Counted from the stretch's first letter, positions 23,721 to 32,360 are shown. The stretch is 38,715 bases of DNA from Roseateles sp. (GCA_019234295.1 JAFALK010000002.1:1-38715), one strand, 5' to 3'. Notes: generated by a model not told the origin, from the letters alone. Made by a program: numbers and translations.

Positions 23721-25421
23721 TCAGGAGTTGATCGCGGGGATCTGTGTGAGCTTGTTGACCGGCGGGCCCGCGAAACTCGACTTGAATGGGCCGATGGACA
23801 GCATGTCGATCTCGAGCATGAAGGGGCCCTGGCGATCTGTCGCGCGAGCCAGCAATGTGGGCAATTCCTCTAGGCTGCTGCAACGCGCATGCGGCAGCGC
23901 AATCGACTCGCAGAGTTTGGCGTAGTCCGGCGTGTGCAGCTCGACATAGCATCGGCGGCCACCGTACTGGGCATCCTGGATGTTCTTGATCACGCCATAG
24001 CCTTTGTCGTTCATCAGGACGATGACCATGTCGCAGGCCTCCTGAACCATCGTCGCAAGCTCACCGAGGTTCAGGATGAAGCCGCCATCGCCTGCAAGAC
24101 AGAAAGTCTTGCGGCCGGACTCCGTAACCGCCGCGCCGATGGCCGCACCAATGGCCATCGGCATGCCCTGGCCGATGCCGCCGCCAGTGGCGTGCACGCC
24201 TTGGCTGGGCTCAAATACACGCAGCTCGCGATTACCCCAGGTGCTGTTGGAAACCGTCACGTCGCGCACCCAGTTGAAGTTGCGGCCGGCGACCTGCTGC
24301 AGGGACTGCACGAGTCGTGCATAGGGGCCGAGTCCGTCCCGCACGGAGTCCACGGCGGCGACGTGCGCCCGGGCCAAGTCAGCCTGCAGCGCCGCATCGG
24401 CCTTGTAGCCCCGCGCCTCCAGGCGATCTGCCAATCCATCGAGCGCCAGGCGCGCATCGGCGCAGACGAAACCGTCGCTGCGGTAGCAACGACCCTCGGC
24501 GCCCGGATCGGCATCGATTCGCAGCAACGGGCGCGGCAGTTTGAGCTCGTACTTGAGCGTCTCGTTGGAGCGCAGTCGCGAGCCCACAACCAGCATCGCA
24601 TCGCAGGTCTGATAGAAGGCTTCGACCGGCTTGTGGATGTTGTAGGCACCCAGAGTGGCCGGATCGTCCTCGGGCAGTACCCCACGGCCTTGCACGCTTG
24701 TAACCACGCCGAAGCCGAGGTCGCGCAAGCGCTTGACGGCATTAGCGGCGTGACGCGCACCACCGCCGACCCACAGCAAGGGTCGGCGCGCGCAGGCAAG
24801 CTTTTCCGCCAGCGCATCGAGCACGGCGGCATCGGGCACCTGGGCACGCAAGGGCAGCGGCGCGAGCTCCGCGTCGTTGGGCATGTCGATCAACGCCGAC
24901 TGGATGTCGATGGGAATCTCCAGGCTCACCGGGCCGCTTGGGGCCTGAAGAGCGGCCTGCACGGCCTGCTTGAGAACGCCCAGCGCGTTGTCAGCGCTGC
25001 GGATGCGGAAGGCCGCCTTGGAGACCGCCTTCAGCATGCTCAACTGATCGGGCGCCTCATGAATGTAGGACATGCCCTTGTCGAGATACGGTGTCTCGAT
25101 CTGACCGGTAATGTGCAACAGCGGCGCGCCGGCGGTGTAGGCCTCGACCAGGCTGCCGGCGATATTGCCGGCAGCAGGGCCGGTGCTGGTCACGCACACG
25201 CCCAGGCGGGCCGTCGAACGTGCATAGGCGTCGGCCATATTGCCTGCACCGGCCTCCCCGCGGGCAGGCACGAAACGGATCACACCGCGTTGGGCGAACG
25301 CATCCAGAATCGGCATGTTGTGGATGGAGATGACGCCGAAGGCTGCGCGAACGCCACAACGCTCGAGAAAGGTCGCCACGACGGCGCCGACGGTAACCTG
25401 CTGGGACTTGGCGTTAGGCAT
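23721..25421 (-). CDS. thiamine diphosphate-dependent enzyme, acetolactate synthase/benzoylformate decarboxylase-like
   Basis: The product is 566 residues from the ATG at 25421, which overlaps the preceding stop by 8 nt. Longer frames add an unrelated Pro/Arg-rich tail. The N-terminal pyrimidine-binding domain has the cofactor-activating Glu56 (ARGEAGAGNMADAYAR). The C-terminal pyrophosphate-binding domain has the GDGGF motif at 444-448 and Asn471 (MNDKGYG), the metal and diphosphate site. It probably decarboxylates a 2-oxo acid to an aldehyde or performs a carboligation; the adjacent aldehyde dehydrogenase fits the former. No small regulatory acetolactate synthase subunit is nearby, which argues against branched-chain amino acid synthesis. 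Confidence 0.9.
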   Translation of the reverse strand: MPNAKSQQVTVGAVVATFLERCGVRAAFGVISIHNMPILDAFAQRGVIRFVPARGEAGAGNMADAYARSTARLGVCVTSTGPAAGNIAGSLVEAYTAGAPLLHITGQIETPYLDKGMSYIHEAPDQLSMLKAVSKAAFRIRSADNALGVLKQAVQAALQAPSGPVSLEIPIDIQSALIDMPNDAELAPLPLRAQVPDAAVLDALAEKLACARRPLLWVGGGARHAANAVKRLRDLGFGVVTSVQGRGVLPEDDPATLGAYNIHKPVEAFYQTCDAMLVVGSRLRSNETLKYELKLPRPLLRIDADPGAEGRCYRSDGFVCADARLALDGLADRLEARGYKADAALQADLARAHVAAVDSVRDGLGPYARLVQSLQQVAGRNFNWVRDVTVSNSTWGNRELRVFEPSQGVHATGGGIGQGMPMAIGAAIGAAVTESGRKTFCLAGDGGFILNLGELATMVQEACDMVIVLMNDKGYGVIKNIQDAQYGGRRCYVELHTPDYAKLCESIALPHARCSSLEELPTLLARATDRQGPFMLEIDMLSIGPFKSSFAGPPVNKLTQIPAINS

Positions 25422-26241
25422 GACGGGACAGACCTCCGGATATGTCGAGATGCGCGCCGGTGGTGTAGGACGACAGCGGCGACGCGAGGAAAAGAATGGC
25501 TCGGGCCGCCTCCTCGGGCAGGCCAAGACGCCTCAGTGGGATTTCCTTGCGAGCCGCGAGTTCGCGGCTCCAGGTGGCCCAGTCCAGGGCTTTGTCTTCG
25601 CGGGCCTCGAAGCGGCGGCGCCATTGGCCGGACTCGATCAGGCCAATCAGGATGCCGTTGACGCGCACGCCTTGAGGGGCGAATTCGGTGGCCATCGAGC
25701 GCACCAGATTTAGCAGGCCGGCGCGGGCCGCCGAGGTGGCGACCATGTGCGGCTCCGGCTGCCGCGCTAGCAGCGAATTGGCACAAACAACAGCGGCATC
25801 ACCCCAGACCAATTGCTGAGTTGCCAACTGCGGCAGGAAGGCACGCGTCGGGTTGATGACTGAAAAGAATTTCAGACGCAACTCCTCGGCCCAGGCTTCG
25901 TCGCTCGTGTCAGCAAAGGTAGAGATGCGACCTTGGCCCGCGTTGTTAATCAGGATGGAGGCAGCACCAAGAGCCGCATTGCACTTCGCTGCAAAGGCGT
26001 GCACCGCGGTGGCATCAAGCACATCGCAAGTCGCTGCAAATAGCTTTGCCTCGGGGCGCGCTTCACGCAGCCCAGTGACCGCCTCATCCAAGCGCTCGGG
26101 GTTGCGTCCGCACAGCGCTACCGCGGCGCCGGCATCCAACAGGGCTGCCACGGTGGCCAGGCCAATGCCCGAGGAGCCGCCAGTGACAACGGCAACGCGT
26201 CCGGCCAATGCATCGCGAGCGAAAGAGGGGCTGCTGTTCAT
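25414..26241 (-). CDS. short-chain dehydrogenase/reductase with atypical active site
   Basis: The product is 275 residues. The ATG at 26241 leaves 7 nt after the IclR gene; an upstream start at 26277 would run into it. The Rossmann motif VVTGGSSGIGLA lies near 19-30 and ILINNAGQG near 95-103. Where SDRs carry Tyr-x-x-x-Lys, this protein reads VATSAARAGLL, which aligns Thr at the Tyr position and Arg at the Lys position. It belongs to a divergent SDR group, and its chemistry may differ from ordinary alcohol oxidation. It precedes the ThDP enzyme and is translationally coupled to it. Confidence 0.88.
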   Translation of the reverse strand: MNSSPSFARDALAGRVAVVTGGSSGIGLATVAALLDAGAAVALCGRNPERLDEAVTGLREARPEAKLFAATCDVLDATAVHAFAAKCNAALGAASILINNAGQGRISTFADTSDEAWAEELRLKFFSVINPTRAFLPQLATQQLVWGDAAVVCANSLLARQPEPHMVATSAARAGLLNLVRSMATEFAPQGVRVNGILIGLIESGQWRRRFEAREDKALDWATWSRELAARKEIPLRRLGLPEEAARAILFLASPLSSYTTGAHLDISGGLSRHA

Positions 26242-26248
26242 CTGGAAA

Positions 26249-27088
26249 TCACTCTGCAGCCGCGGGAAACGGCGCATAGTTCAGCAGCCGAGACAGTTCG
26301 GCGGCCGCTCGGCGCACGCTCTCGACCATGGCTTGAATTCGGCTCTCGTCGAGCTGGGCATCCTTGAAGCGACCCGAGTTGATCGTCACGCCAAGGGCGG
26401 CGACGATGTGGCCGCTGTGGTCGCGAACCGGCGCGGCGATTGAAGAGATGTTGGGCTCGTAGAAGCCCTCTCCCACCACGTAGCCACGCTGCAGATCGTT
26501 TTGCAAAAGGGTGCCCAGATCCTTGACCGTCCGGGGCGTATCGGTAGAGTAGCTTTCAAGCTCGGACTCGGGATACAAGGCCGTCAGCTGCGCAGAGCTC
26601 AGATCGGCAAGCAGCATGCGGCCCAGCACCGTGGCATGGGCAGGCAGCCGCGTGCCGACGTTGACGGCACTGACAAATGGCGAAGCCGGTGACGGCGGTG
26701 ACACGCGGGCGATGTAGACGATGGAGCGACCATCGCGCACGACGAGATTGCAGGGATAGGCGATCTCTTCGCTCAGACGACGCAGCACCGGCTGGCCCAG
26801 TTCGTTGAGCGGCAGTGAAGCAAGGTATTCAAAACCCAGTCGCAGCACTGCAAGGCCCAGGCGGAACTCGTTGCCGCTGTCCGTGCGCTCGACGAAGCCC
26901 ATGCTCTCCAAGGTAGTGAGCAGACGAAAAACGGTCGAGCGAGGCAGCTCGAAGCGGCGGGCCAGATCGGGGGGCGTGACGACCTGGGCGTGGCGGCTGA
27001 ATTCACCCAGGATACGCAGGCCACGCTCGAGTGCGGGCACGTTATAGCGGTCCGAGTTGTTGTTGTCGTTTGTCGTTTCGTCGGTCAT
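26249..27088 (-). CDS. IclR-family transcriptional regulator
   Basis: The product is 279 residues. The ATG at 27088 overlaps the hydrolase stop by ATGA. A winged HTH spans about 17-75 (PALERGLRILGEFS, then LPRSTVFRLLTTLESMGFV), followed by an effector-binding domain with LPAHATVLGRMLLADLS and GYVVGEGFYEPNISSIAAPV. IclR proteins commonly control aromatic degradation operons. It is the fourth gene of the run rather than being divergent at its start. It would therefore be co-expressed with its likely target, giving feedback. Its probable binding site is the palindrome at 29405-29424. Confidence 0.93.
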   Translation of the reverse strand: MTDETTNDNNNSDRYNVPALERGLRILGEFSRHAQVVTPPDLARRFELPRSTVFRLLTTLESMGFVERTDSGNEFRLGLAVLRLGFEYLASLPLNELGQPVLRRLSEEIAYPCNLVVRDGRSIVYIARVSPPSPASPFVSAVNVGTRLPAHATVLGRMLLADLSSAQLTALYPESELESYSTDTPRTVKDLGTLLQNDLQRGYVVGEGFYEPNISSIAAPVRDHSGHIVAALGVTINSGRFKDAQLDESRIQAMVESVRRAAAELSRLLNYAPFPAAAE

Positions 27089-27966
27089 GGCTTCGGGCCT
27101 CCGGGCTCTTGGAGAGCAGTGCGAAGAAGACTCGCGACGGCATCGGGCTGCTCGACGTAGCAGGCGTGGCCGGCATCGGCGATCAGCTGCAGCTGCGTAT
27201 GCGCGGCGCGAGCGATGGTCTCGCAGGCCGAGGGTGGCGTGATCTCGTCCAACGCGCCCACCCAGACCTGCAAGGGCACCGCCAAGGGCAGGTGCCGGAC
27301 CACATCTTCGCTGCACAACAACTCGATGGCTTGGCGATAGCCGCGCTCGTTCAGCTGCGCCATGTTCCAGTGAACCCATTGCCGCGCCGATGCGTTCGCG
27401 CCGTCCGACAACAAACGGCTCGACCGCTGGGCAGCCATGGCGGCAATACCTTGAACTTCAAGAGTGGCGAGGCGTTCGCCGCGGACCTTGAGCGCCTGTA
27501 GAGGTTGCGCTCCGTAGCCGCGCGCTGGGCTGATGAGGATCACTTGCTCGAAACGCGCAGCACGCTCGCACCATGCAGCCCTCGCCGCGGCGACCGCGAC
27601 CAGGGCGCCCAGTGAATGTCCGACGAGCGTGCAGCGTGTGATCTCTAGCGCGTCCAGCAGTGCGTGCAGGCGCTCGGCGTACTGTGCTGCCTGCGGCGTG
27701 GCGCTCGCCAGCGGCGTCGACGCGCCATAGCCGGGTGCGTCCCAAGCGATCAAGCGGGTGGCGCTTTGCAACCGCTGCGCCAGCGGCTGCCACGACGCTG
27801 CGCCCGAGCCGATACCGTGCAGGCAGACGACGGCGGGCCCGTGACCGCACTCGCGCACCGATACGGCCGCACCTTGCCCCACCGCAACCTGGCGCGAGCC
27901 AAAGTCCACGTCCAGCCGCCGAAGTTCGGCGGCAGTCGGCAGCGAAGGCAGGCCAGCTTGCGTCAT
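27085..27966 (-). CDS. alpha/beta-fold hydrolase
   Basis: The product is 293 residues from the ATG at 27966, which has GAAGAA upstream and lies 17 nt after the cupin gene. Oxyanion-hole segment CLHGIGSG (about 47-54), nucleophile elbow VGHSLGA (Ser about 115), acid Asp in VGALDEITPP and catalytic His in DAGHACYVEQP form the usual triad. The pattern resembles 3-oxoadipate enol-lactonase and meta-cleavage product hydrolases, which fits ring degradation downstream of an extradiol-type enzyme. Its exact substrate is unknown. Confidence 0.9.
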   Translation of the reverse strand: MTQAGLPSLPTAAELRRLDVDFGSRQVAVGQGAAVSVRECGHGPAVVCLHGIGSGAASWQPLAQRLQSATRLIAWDAPGYGASTPLASATPQAAQYAERLHALLDALEITRCTLVGHSLGALVAVAAARAAWCERAARFEQVILISPARGYGAQPLQALKVRGERLATLEVQGIAAMAAQRSSRLLSDGANASARQWVHWNMAQLNERGYRQAIELLCSEDVVRHLPLAVPLQVWVGALDEITPPSACETIARAAHTQLQLIADAGHACYVEQPDAVASLLRTALQEPGGPKP

Positions 27967-27983
27967 AGCGAATTCTTCAAAGT

Positions 27984-28529
27984 TCAGCGCTTGATCTTGG
28001 CCAGCGGGTGCTCGGGCGGGTAGGTCGGCGTGACAGGCTTCTTCGCGCCCAGCATCACGCACATCAGCGCGTCTTCGTCGCCGATGTTGATTTCCTCGCG
28101 GTAAACACCCGGCGGCACGGAAATCAGGTCACGGTCGGAGATGACGGTCTCGAAACGTTCGCCATCCTTCTCCAGAACGACTTTCAGCTTGCCGCGAATC
28201 ACGAAGAAGATCTCCTCGACATCGGTGTGCAGGTGCGGAGGACCTTCGTGGCCGGCCGGGATCACCATGGTCGAAAAGGTAAAGTGCTCGGACGGCACGG
28301 TGTTGTTGTCGGCACTGACGCCGGTGCCGCCGGTGCCCACGTAACGCATCTGTGCGCGGCGGTACTTCGGATCGAAGTCGGCCTGAAACTTCAGCGCATT
28401 CCAGTCGTAGGTACGGGTGGCGTAACGAGCCACGCGGCCGCCCATCCAGTCAGCGAAGCTGGCGCCCTCGGGCCGCTCCCAACTAGGGGCCTCGTTCTCA
28501 ACGTGGTTCCGTTCGGACAAATCGCTCAT
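27984..28529 (-). CDS. cupin-domain protein
   Basis: The product is 181 residues, a single cupin. Motif 1 is well kept: HLHTDVEEIFFVIRGK gives His-x-His plus Glu metal ligands near 92-99. Motif 2 reads VPPGVYREEINIG, with Tyr or Arg where the fourth ligand His usually stands. So it may bind metal through three residues or act as an isomerase or ligand binder rather than a classical dioxygenase. It lies between a short-chain dehydrogenase (21 nt) and the hydrolase (17 nt). Confidence 0.85.
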   Translation of the reverse strand: MSDLSERNHVENEAPSWERPEGASFADWMGGRVARYATRTYDWNALKFQADFDPKYRRAQMRYVGTGGTGVSADNNTVPSEHFTFSTMVIPAGHEGPPHLHTDVEEIFFVIRGKLKVVLEKDGERFETVISDRDLISVPPGVYREEINIGDEDALMCVMLGAKKPVTPTYPPEHPLAKIKR

Positions 28530-28550
28530 GGGTTCACTCCGTATCCAACA

Positions 28551-29366
28551 TCAATGCATGACATAGCCGCCGTTGACGGCCAGCAGTTGGCCGGTCACGA
28601 AGCGCGACAGGCCGGAAAGTGCATAGAGCACGGCACCGCAGACATCAGCGGCCTGCTGCTCTCGAGGAATGGAACGGCCCTCCAGATACTTCTGGTGGCG
28701 GGCCATCGGGACGTATTCGGTGGCCTCCACCAGCGTCAAACCCGGAGCGACTGCATTCACGGTGATGCCATTGGCACCCCATTCGCGAGAGAGTGATCTC
28801 GTCATAGAGATCACGGCGCCCTTGCTGGCGACATAGGCCAGCAGATTGGGCGCGCCCCATAGCGCCGTGTCTGACGCCAGATTCACGATGGCGCCACGGC
28901 CGCTTGCGGCCAACGCGGAATGGCAGGCTTGGCTCATCAGCCAGGTGCCTCGCACATTGACGCTCATCACCCGGTCCCAGGTCTGTATCTCCAGCTCGTG
29001 CGCATCTCGCCCGCCGGAGTTGGTGATGGCGGCGTTGTTCACCAGCCCGTCCAGACCGCCGGCAAGCGCCACAGCGGCTTCGGCGCACGCTGAGATGGAA
29101 GCGGGATCGGAGAGATCCACCGGTATTGCATGGACTTGATGGCCGGCTGCGCGTAGCACCCCGACCTCGGTCTGCAACTGATCAACCAATATGTCCGCCA
29201 TCAGCACGATGCCGCCGGCCTGGGCGATGCATTTTGCAAAGGCCAAGCCCAGCCCACGGGCTGCGCCAGTGACAAGGACACGTCGCCCCGCGAGCATCTG
29301 CGGTGGCACCTCGGTCAGCAAGAGCTGGAGGCTTTCGGGGTCCGCGACTGCAGTGATTTCAGACAT
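28551..29366 (-). CDS. short-chain dehydrogenase/reductase, first gene of the catabolic operon
   Basis: The product is 271 residues. The start at 29366 has GGGAG 5 nt upstream. An N-terminal extension of about 30 residues precedes VLVTGAARGLGLAF (TGxxxGxG). The catalytic Ser (NLASDTALWG) and Tyr-x-x-x-Lys (AYVASKGAV near 179-187) are intact, unlike the second SDR in this operon. It may oxidise a dihydrodiol or an alcohol. It lies closest to the palindrome and promoter region and is followed 21 nt later by the cupin gene. Confidence 0.92.
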   Translation of the reverse strand: MSEITAVADPESLQLLLTEVPPQMLAGRRVLVTGAARGLGLAFAKCIAQAGGIVLMADILVDQLQTEVGVLRAAGHQVHAIPVDLSDPASISACAEAAVALAGGLDGLVNNAAITNSGGRDAHELEIQTWDRVMSVNVRGTWLMSQACHSALAASGRGAIVNLASDTALWGAPNLLAYVASKGAVISMTRSLSREWGANGITVNAVAPGLTLVEATEYVPMARHQKYLEGRSIPREQQAADVCGAVLYALSGLSRFVTGQLLAVNGGYVMH

Positions 29367-29404
29367 ATCCGCTCCCGGCAGACTGTTCGTTGGTTGTTCA
29401 ATTG

Positions 29405-29424
29405 GTGTTTTATTAGTAAAACAC
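29405..29424. promoter_or_regulatory. perfect palindrome, likely operator of the catabolic operon
   Basis: GTGTTTTA-TTAG-TAAAACAC is a perfect inverted repeat with 8-bp arms, 38 bp upstream of the first operon gene. On the minus strand a TTGAAA (-35-like, 5 of 6) lies at 29428-29433, so the -10 must lie within or beside the palindrome. A further TTTCA...TGAAA repeat is adjacent at 29428-29440. Position and symmetry suit an IclR-type operator; binding by the operon's own IclR protein is inferred. Confidence 0.6.
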
Positions 29425-29440
29425 TGTTTTCAATATGAAA

Positions 29441-30117
29441 CGGCAAAACAAGTCTAGCGGTGACAGGTCGCATTGATCTAGGTATTTACCCTTTAAAACG
29501 AAACTTCAGGCTCAGACTTCTCATGAGGCTGAGCGGACTGGCAACTTCTCCTTGTCTTCGCTGTCGCCCAGGCGAAGCAGGACTGGCTTTCGGTCTGGAC
29601 GGCCAGCCAGCCAAGAGGCATTGCGCCCTGACGAGCACATCCCTTACAAGCTGTCAGATGTGCGCACTTTTCACGGGGACTCGAAGGTTTCCCAGTGAGT
29701 GCCCGAAATTACCTCTGATACCCCATCGCCTCCATCCCCCGCGGCGGGTGAGTCGATCTCGGGAGGCAGTGAGAACTCATCGCCAGAGCATCACGAAAAT
29801 TCAACAGTGCTTGAACGGATGCAGGGCTCGGCATGACAAGGTCTTCGTCGAACGGCCCGCACCGACCAAGTACGAAGAGGTCTGCGGGACGCCCACTGCG
29901 TCAGAGACACGCTTTTCACCGGCAGCCTCACAGGCACGGGCAGAAGGGGCGATTCAGGGTTTACCTCGCCCCGCGAATCGGCTAGCCCACCGCGGGTGAT
30001 GGTGAGTCAAAACCCCGAAAGCTAATGTTCGGCACGCGTAACGCGACCGTTGATCTGTCTTGCGATTCGGTACCAGCCTCGTCAACTCGAAGGTAGCCGC
30101 GAAAGCACGAAATAGTC
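29441..30117. other. about 680 bp intergenic DNA with no supportable gene
   Basis: No frame on either strand shows a ribosome site, family motif or sustained codon bias. Base composition is lower in GC than in the flanking genes. No tRNA-like fold was recognised. The stretch separates the catabolic operon promoter from the insertion sequence and may be old degraded DNA. Confidence 0.45.
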
Positions 30118-30125
30118 GCTTTGCG
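30118..30125. repeat. IS target-site duplication, left copy
   Basis: GCTTTGCG directly abuts the left inverted repeat and is repeated exactly at 31498-31505. Eight bp is the usual duplication length for IS256-family elements. Confidence 0.9.
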
Positions 30126-31497
30126 GGTGATGTCCCGAGCCGTGGTGTAAGTTGCTTACCCGAACAGGCTGAGATTCACATGCTCAGCGTGCCACAGCGG
30201 GCAGCCGAGTCGGGGCAGTATCGCTGACGGTCTGCAGGCCCTCAAGCTGCATGTACCGCCGGTTCAATGCCCACTCGTCGTTCTGCTCCAGCATCATGGC
30301 GCCGACCAAGCGCGTGATGGCCCCGTCGTTGGGGAAGATGCCCACGACGTTCGTGCGCCGCTTGATCTCTGCGTTCAGCCGCTCCAGCGGGTTCGTGCTG
30401 TAGATCTGTGCCCAGTGCGCGCGCGGGAATGTCATGAAGGCCAGCACGTCGTTCTCGGCCTCATCCATGCACGCTGCCAGCTTGGGCATCTTGTCCCTGA
30501 ACTGGTCCGCCACCGCTCGCCATTGCTTCCTCGCCGCCTCGGCACTGTCCTGCACGAAGACCGTACCGATAGCTGCTGACACCATGCGCCGCTGCGTCTT
30601 GTTGGCGAAGGCCAGTGCGTTGCGCATGAAGTGCACCCGGCAGCGCTGCCAGGTGGCCTTGAGCACCTTGGATGCCGCCGCCTTGATGCCTTCGTGGCTG
30701 TCACTGATCACCAGCTTCACACCTCGCAGGCCGCGACGGTTCAGGCTGCGCAGGAACTCCGTCCAGAACGGCTCTGCCTCGCTAGCCCCCACCTTCACTC
30801 CCAGCACCTCTCGCTGCCCCTCGGTGTTCACGCCCACCGCCACTATCACGGCCACGCTCACGATGCGCCCGGCCTCGCGTGTCTTCACGTAGGTTGCATC
30901 GATCCACAGGTACGGCCAGTCGCCTTCGAGCGTCCGGTTCAGGAACGCCCCCACTTGCTCGTCGAGCTCAACGCACAGCCGCGAGACCTGGCTCTTGGAC
31001 ACGCCGCTCATGCCCAGCGCCTTCGCCAGGTCGTCCACCGAGCGCGTGGAGATGCCCTTGATGTAGGCCTCCTGGATGACCGCCGTCAACGCCTTCTCGG
31101 CCGTCCTGCGGGGCTCCAAGAACTCAGGGAAGTAGCTGCCTTGGCGCAGCTTGGGGATCTTCAAATCCACCGTGCCGGCTCGGGTCTCCCAGGTGCGCGC
31201 GCGGTAGCCGTTGCGGCTGTTGGTTCGCTCAGTGCTCTTCTCGTCATAGCCGGCGCCGCAGCGCCCCTCAACATCGAGCTCCATGAGCCGTTGCGCCATG
31301 AACTGCACCATTTGGCGCAGCACATCAACGTCGGCTCCCTTCTCGGCAAGTTCAGCCAATGCGATAGTAGAGGTGGTCATCGTGTTTCCTTTGGACAGGA
31401 TTGGTGGGTCGCACCTCAACCTTATCCGGGTCTCATGATGGCCACCCTCTCAGGGCGTCCAACCTCAAGGACTTACACCACCTCCTGGGACATCACC
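30126..31497 (-). mobile_element. intact IS256-family insertion sequence (1372 bp)
   Basis: Bounded by 27-bp terminal inverted repeats (30126-30152 and 31471-31497). Both begin GGTGATGTCCC and end TGGTGTAAGT, and 23 of 27 positions match. An identical 8-bp GCTTTGCG flanks both ends. It carries one transposase gene on the minus strand with no visible interruption. Intact ends, target duplication and full-length transposase indicate a recent, possibly still mobile, insertion. I cannot name the exact IS from memory. Confidence 0.93.
30184..31380 (-). CDS. IS256-family (mutator-type) transposase
   Basis: The product is 398 residues from the ATG at 31380, preceded by AAAGGA; the longer frame from 31419 is less likely. 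DDE catalytic residues are visible: Asp161 (LWIDATYVK), Asp227 (LVISDSHEG) and Glu333 ([15 protein letters not shown]). A Cys/His stretch [10 protein letters not shown] lies between the second Asp and the Glu, as usual in mutator-type transposases. The N-terminal part, with [14 protein letters not shown], is typical for DNA binding in this family. Confidence 0.96.
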   Translation of the reverse strand: MTTSTIALAELAEKGADVDVLRQMVQFMAQRLMELDVEGRCGAGYDEKSTERTNSRNGYRARTWETRAGTVDLKIPKLRQGSYFPEFLEPRRTAEKALTAVIQEAYIKGISTRSVDDLAKALGMSGVSKSQVSRLCVELDEQVGAFLNRTLEGDWPYLWIDATYVKTREAGRIVSVAVIVAVGVNTEGQREVLGVKVGASEAEPFWTEFLRSLNRRGLRGVKLVISDSHEGIKAAASKVLKATWQRCRVHFMRNALAFANKTQRRMVSAAIGTVFVQDSAEAARKQWRAVADQFRDKMPKLAACMDEAENDVLAFMTFPRAHWAQIYSTNPLERLNAEIKRRTNVVGIFPNDGAITRLVGAMMLEQNDEWALNRRYMQLEGLQTVSDTAPTRLPAVAR

Positions 31498-31505
31498 GCT
31501 TTGCG
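31498..31505. repeat. IS target-site duplication, right copy
   Basis: GCTTTGCG follows the right terminal inverted repeat and is identical to the left copy at 30118-30125. Joining 30125 directly to 31506 restores the pre-insertion sequence. Confidence 0.9.
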
Positions 31506-31595
31506 TGTGTTTTACCTACCCCCACCAGGGTCTGCTCGCTGAGGTCTAGGGCGTTCATCGAGCCGAAAAATCACTCCAATCTTCTGAAAGTCGGT

Positions 31596-32360
31596 ATGTA
31601 CAAAAACTTCCCGGTGATTCGCCCGCTAGCAGCCGCTGCGGTTCTGGTCGCGCTTGTCGGCTCCGCTCACGCGCAGGCAACGTTCTACACGTCGCAAGCG
31701 TCATTCCTTGCTGCGGTTCAGACACCCGGCGTAGACAACTTCACTGAGCTGAATGCCATGCAAGGGCAGACGCCGACAACGCTTTCGCAAATGGCAGGTT
31801 CGGTTGGCTACACCATGTCTTCGTCGACTGGCAGCGGACTCTACGTTTGGGCAAATCAAAGCTCTTCAGCGGTCTCGACCTTTGGCGACAGCTTGGTTCT
31901 GAGTGGTTTCACGGGAGGCGCCACCGCCATCGGGCTGCAGCTCGATGCTCCGTATATCGCAGTGCGCGGGATGTCGACCTCGACACCGGCTCCGGCGGTC
32001 ACGCAAGTGCCGGCCGCGTTGAGCGGCACCATGACGCTCTCGGTGCTCCTGCAGAATGGCCAAACCACGACTGAGACGATCGCCAATCCCTACAGCTCGA
32101 ACGGGCTCAACCCACTGGGATTCTTTGGCTTTACGGCAAGCAGCCCGATTCAGTCTGTCACTCTGTCGACAACGCCTGGGAGCTCCGGTGCCCCCGGGGA
32201 CTTCGCAGGAACCACATATCCCATGGTCAGCGAAGTCGACATGAGTACGGCCAATGTTGCTGCCGTGCCGGAGCCCTCGAGCTATGCCCTGCTGCTGGCC
32301 GGCCTGGCCGTTGTCGGTGGCATCGCGACCCGCCGCAGCGGACGTACGCAGGCTCGCTGA
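31596..32360 (+). CDS. PEP-CTERM exoprotein
   Basis: The product is 254 residues. The ATG at 31596 follows GAAAG, and a signal peptide ends at SAHAQA near residue 27. The body (about 30-220) is Ser/Thr/Gly-rich without a recognised enzyme domain. The C-terminus VPEPSSYALLLAGL, then a hydrophobic stretch and RRSGRTQAR, is the PEP-CTERM sorting signal, recognised by an exosortase that must be encoded elsewhere. Likely surface or extracellular matrix associated. Its start lies only 90 bp from the IS right end, so the insertion may have altered its promoter. Confidence 0.88.
   Translation: MYKNFPVIRPLAAAAVLVALVGSAHAQATFYTSQASFLAAVQTPGVDNFTELNAMQGQTPTTLSQMAGSVGYTMSSSTGSGLYVWANQSSSAVSTFGDSLVLSGFTGGATAIGLQLDAPYIAVRGMSTSTPAPAVTQVPAALSGTMTLSVLLQNGQTTTETIANPYSSNGLNPLGFFGFTASSPIQSVTLSTTPGSSGAPGDFAGTTYPMVSEVDMSTANVAAVPEPSSYALLLAGLAVVGGIATRRSGRTQAR

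Noticed and set aside
29460..29999. 179-codon plus-strand frame between the catabolic operon and the IS
   Set aside because: No ribosome site, no known domain, and composition unlike the neighbouring genes.
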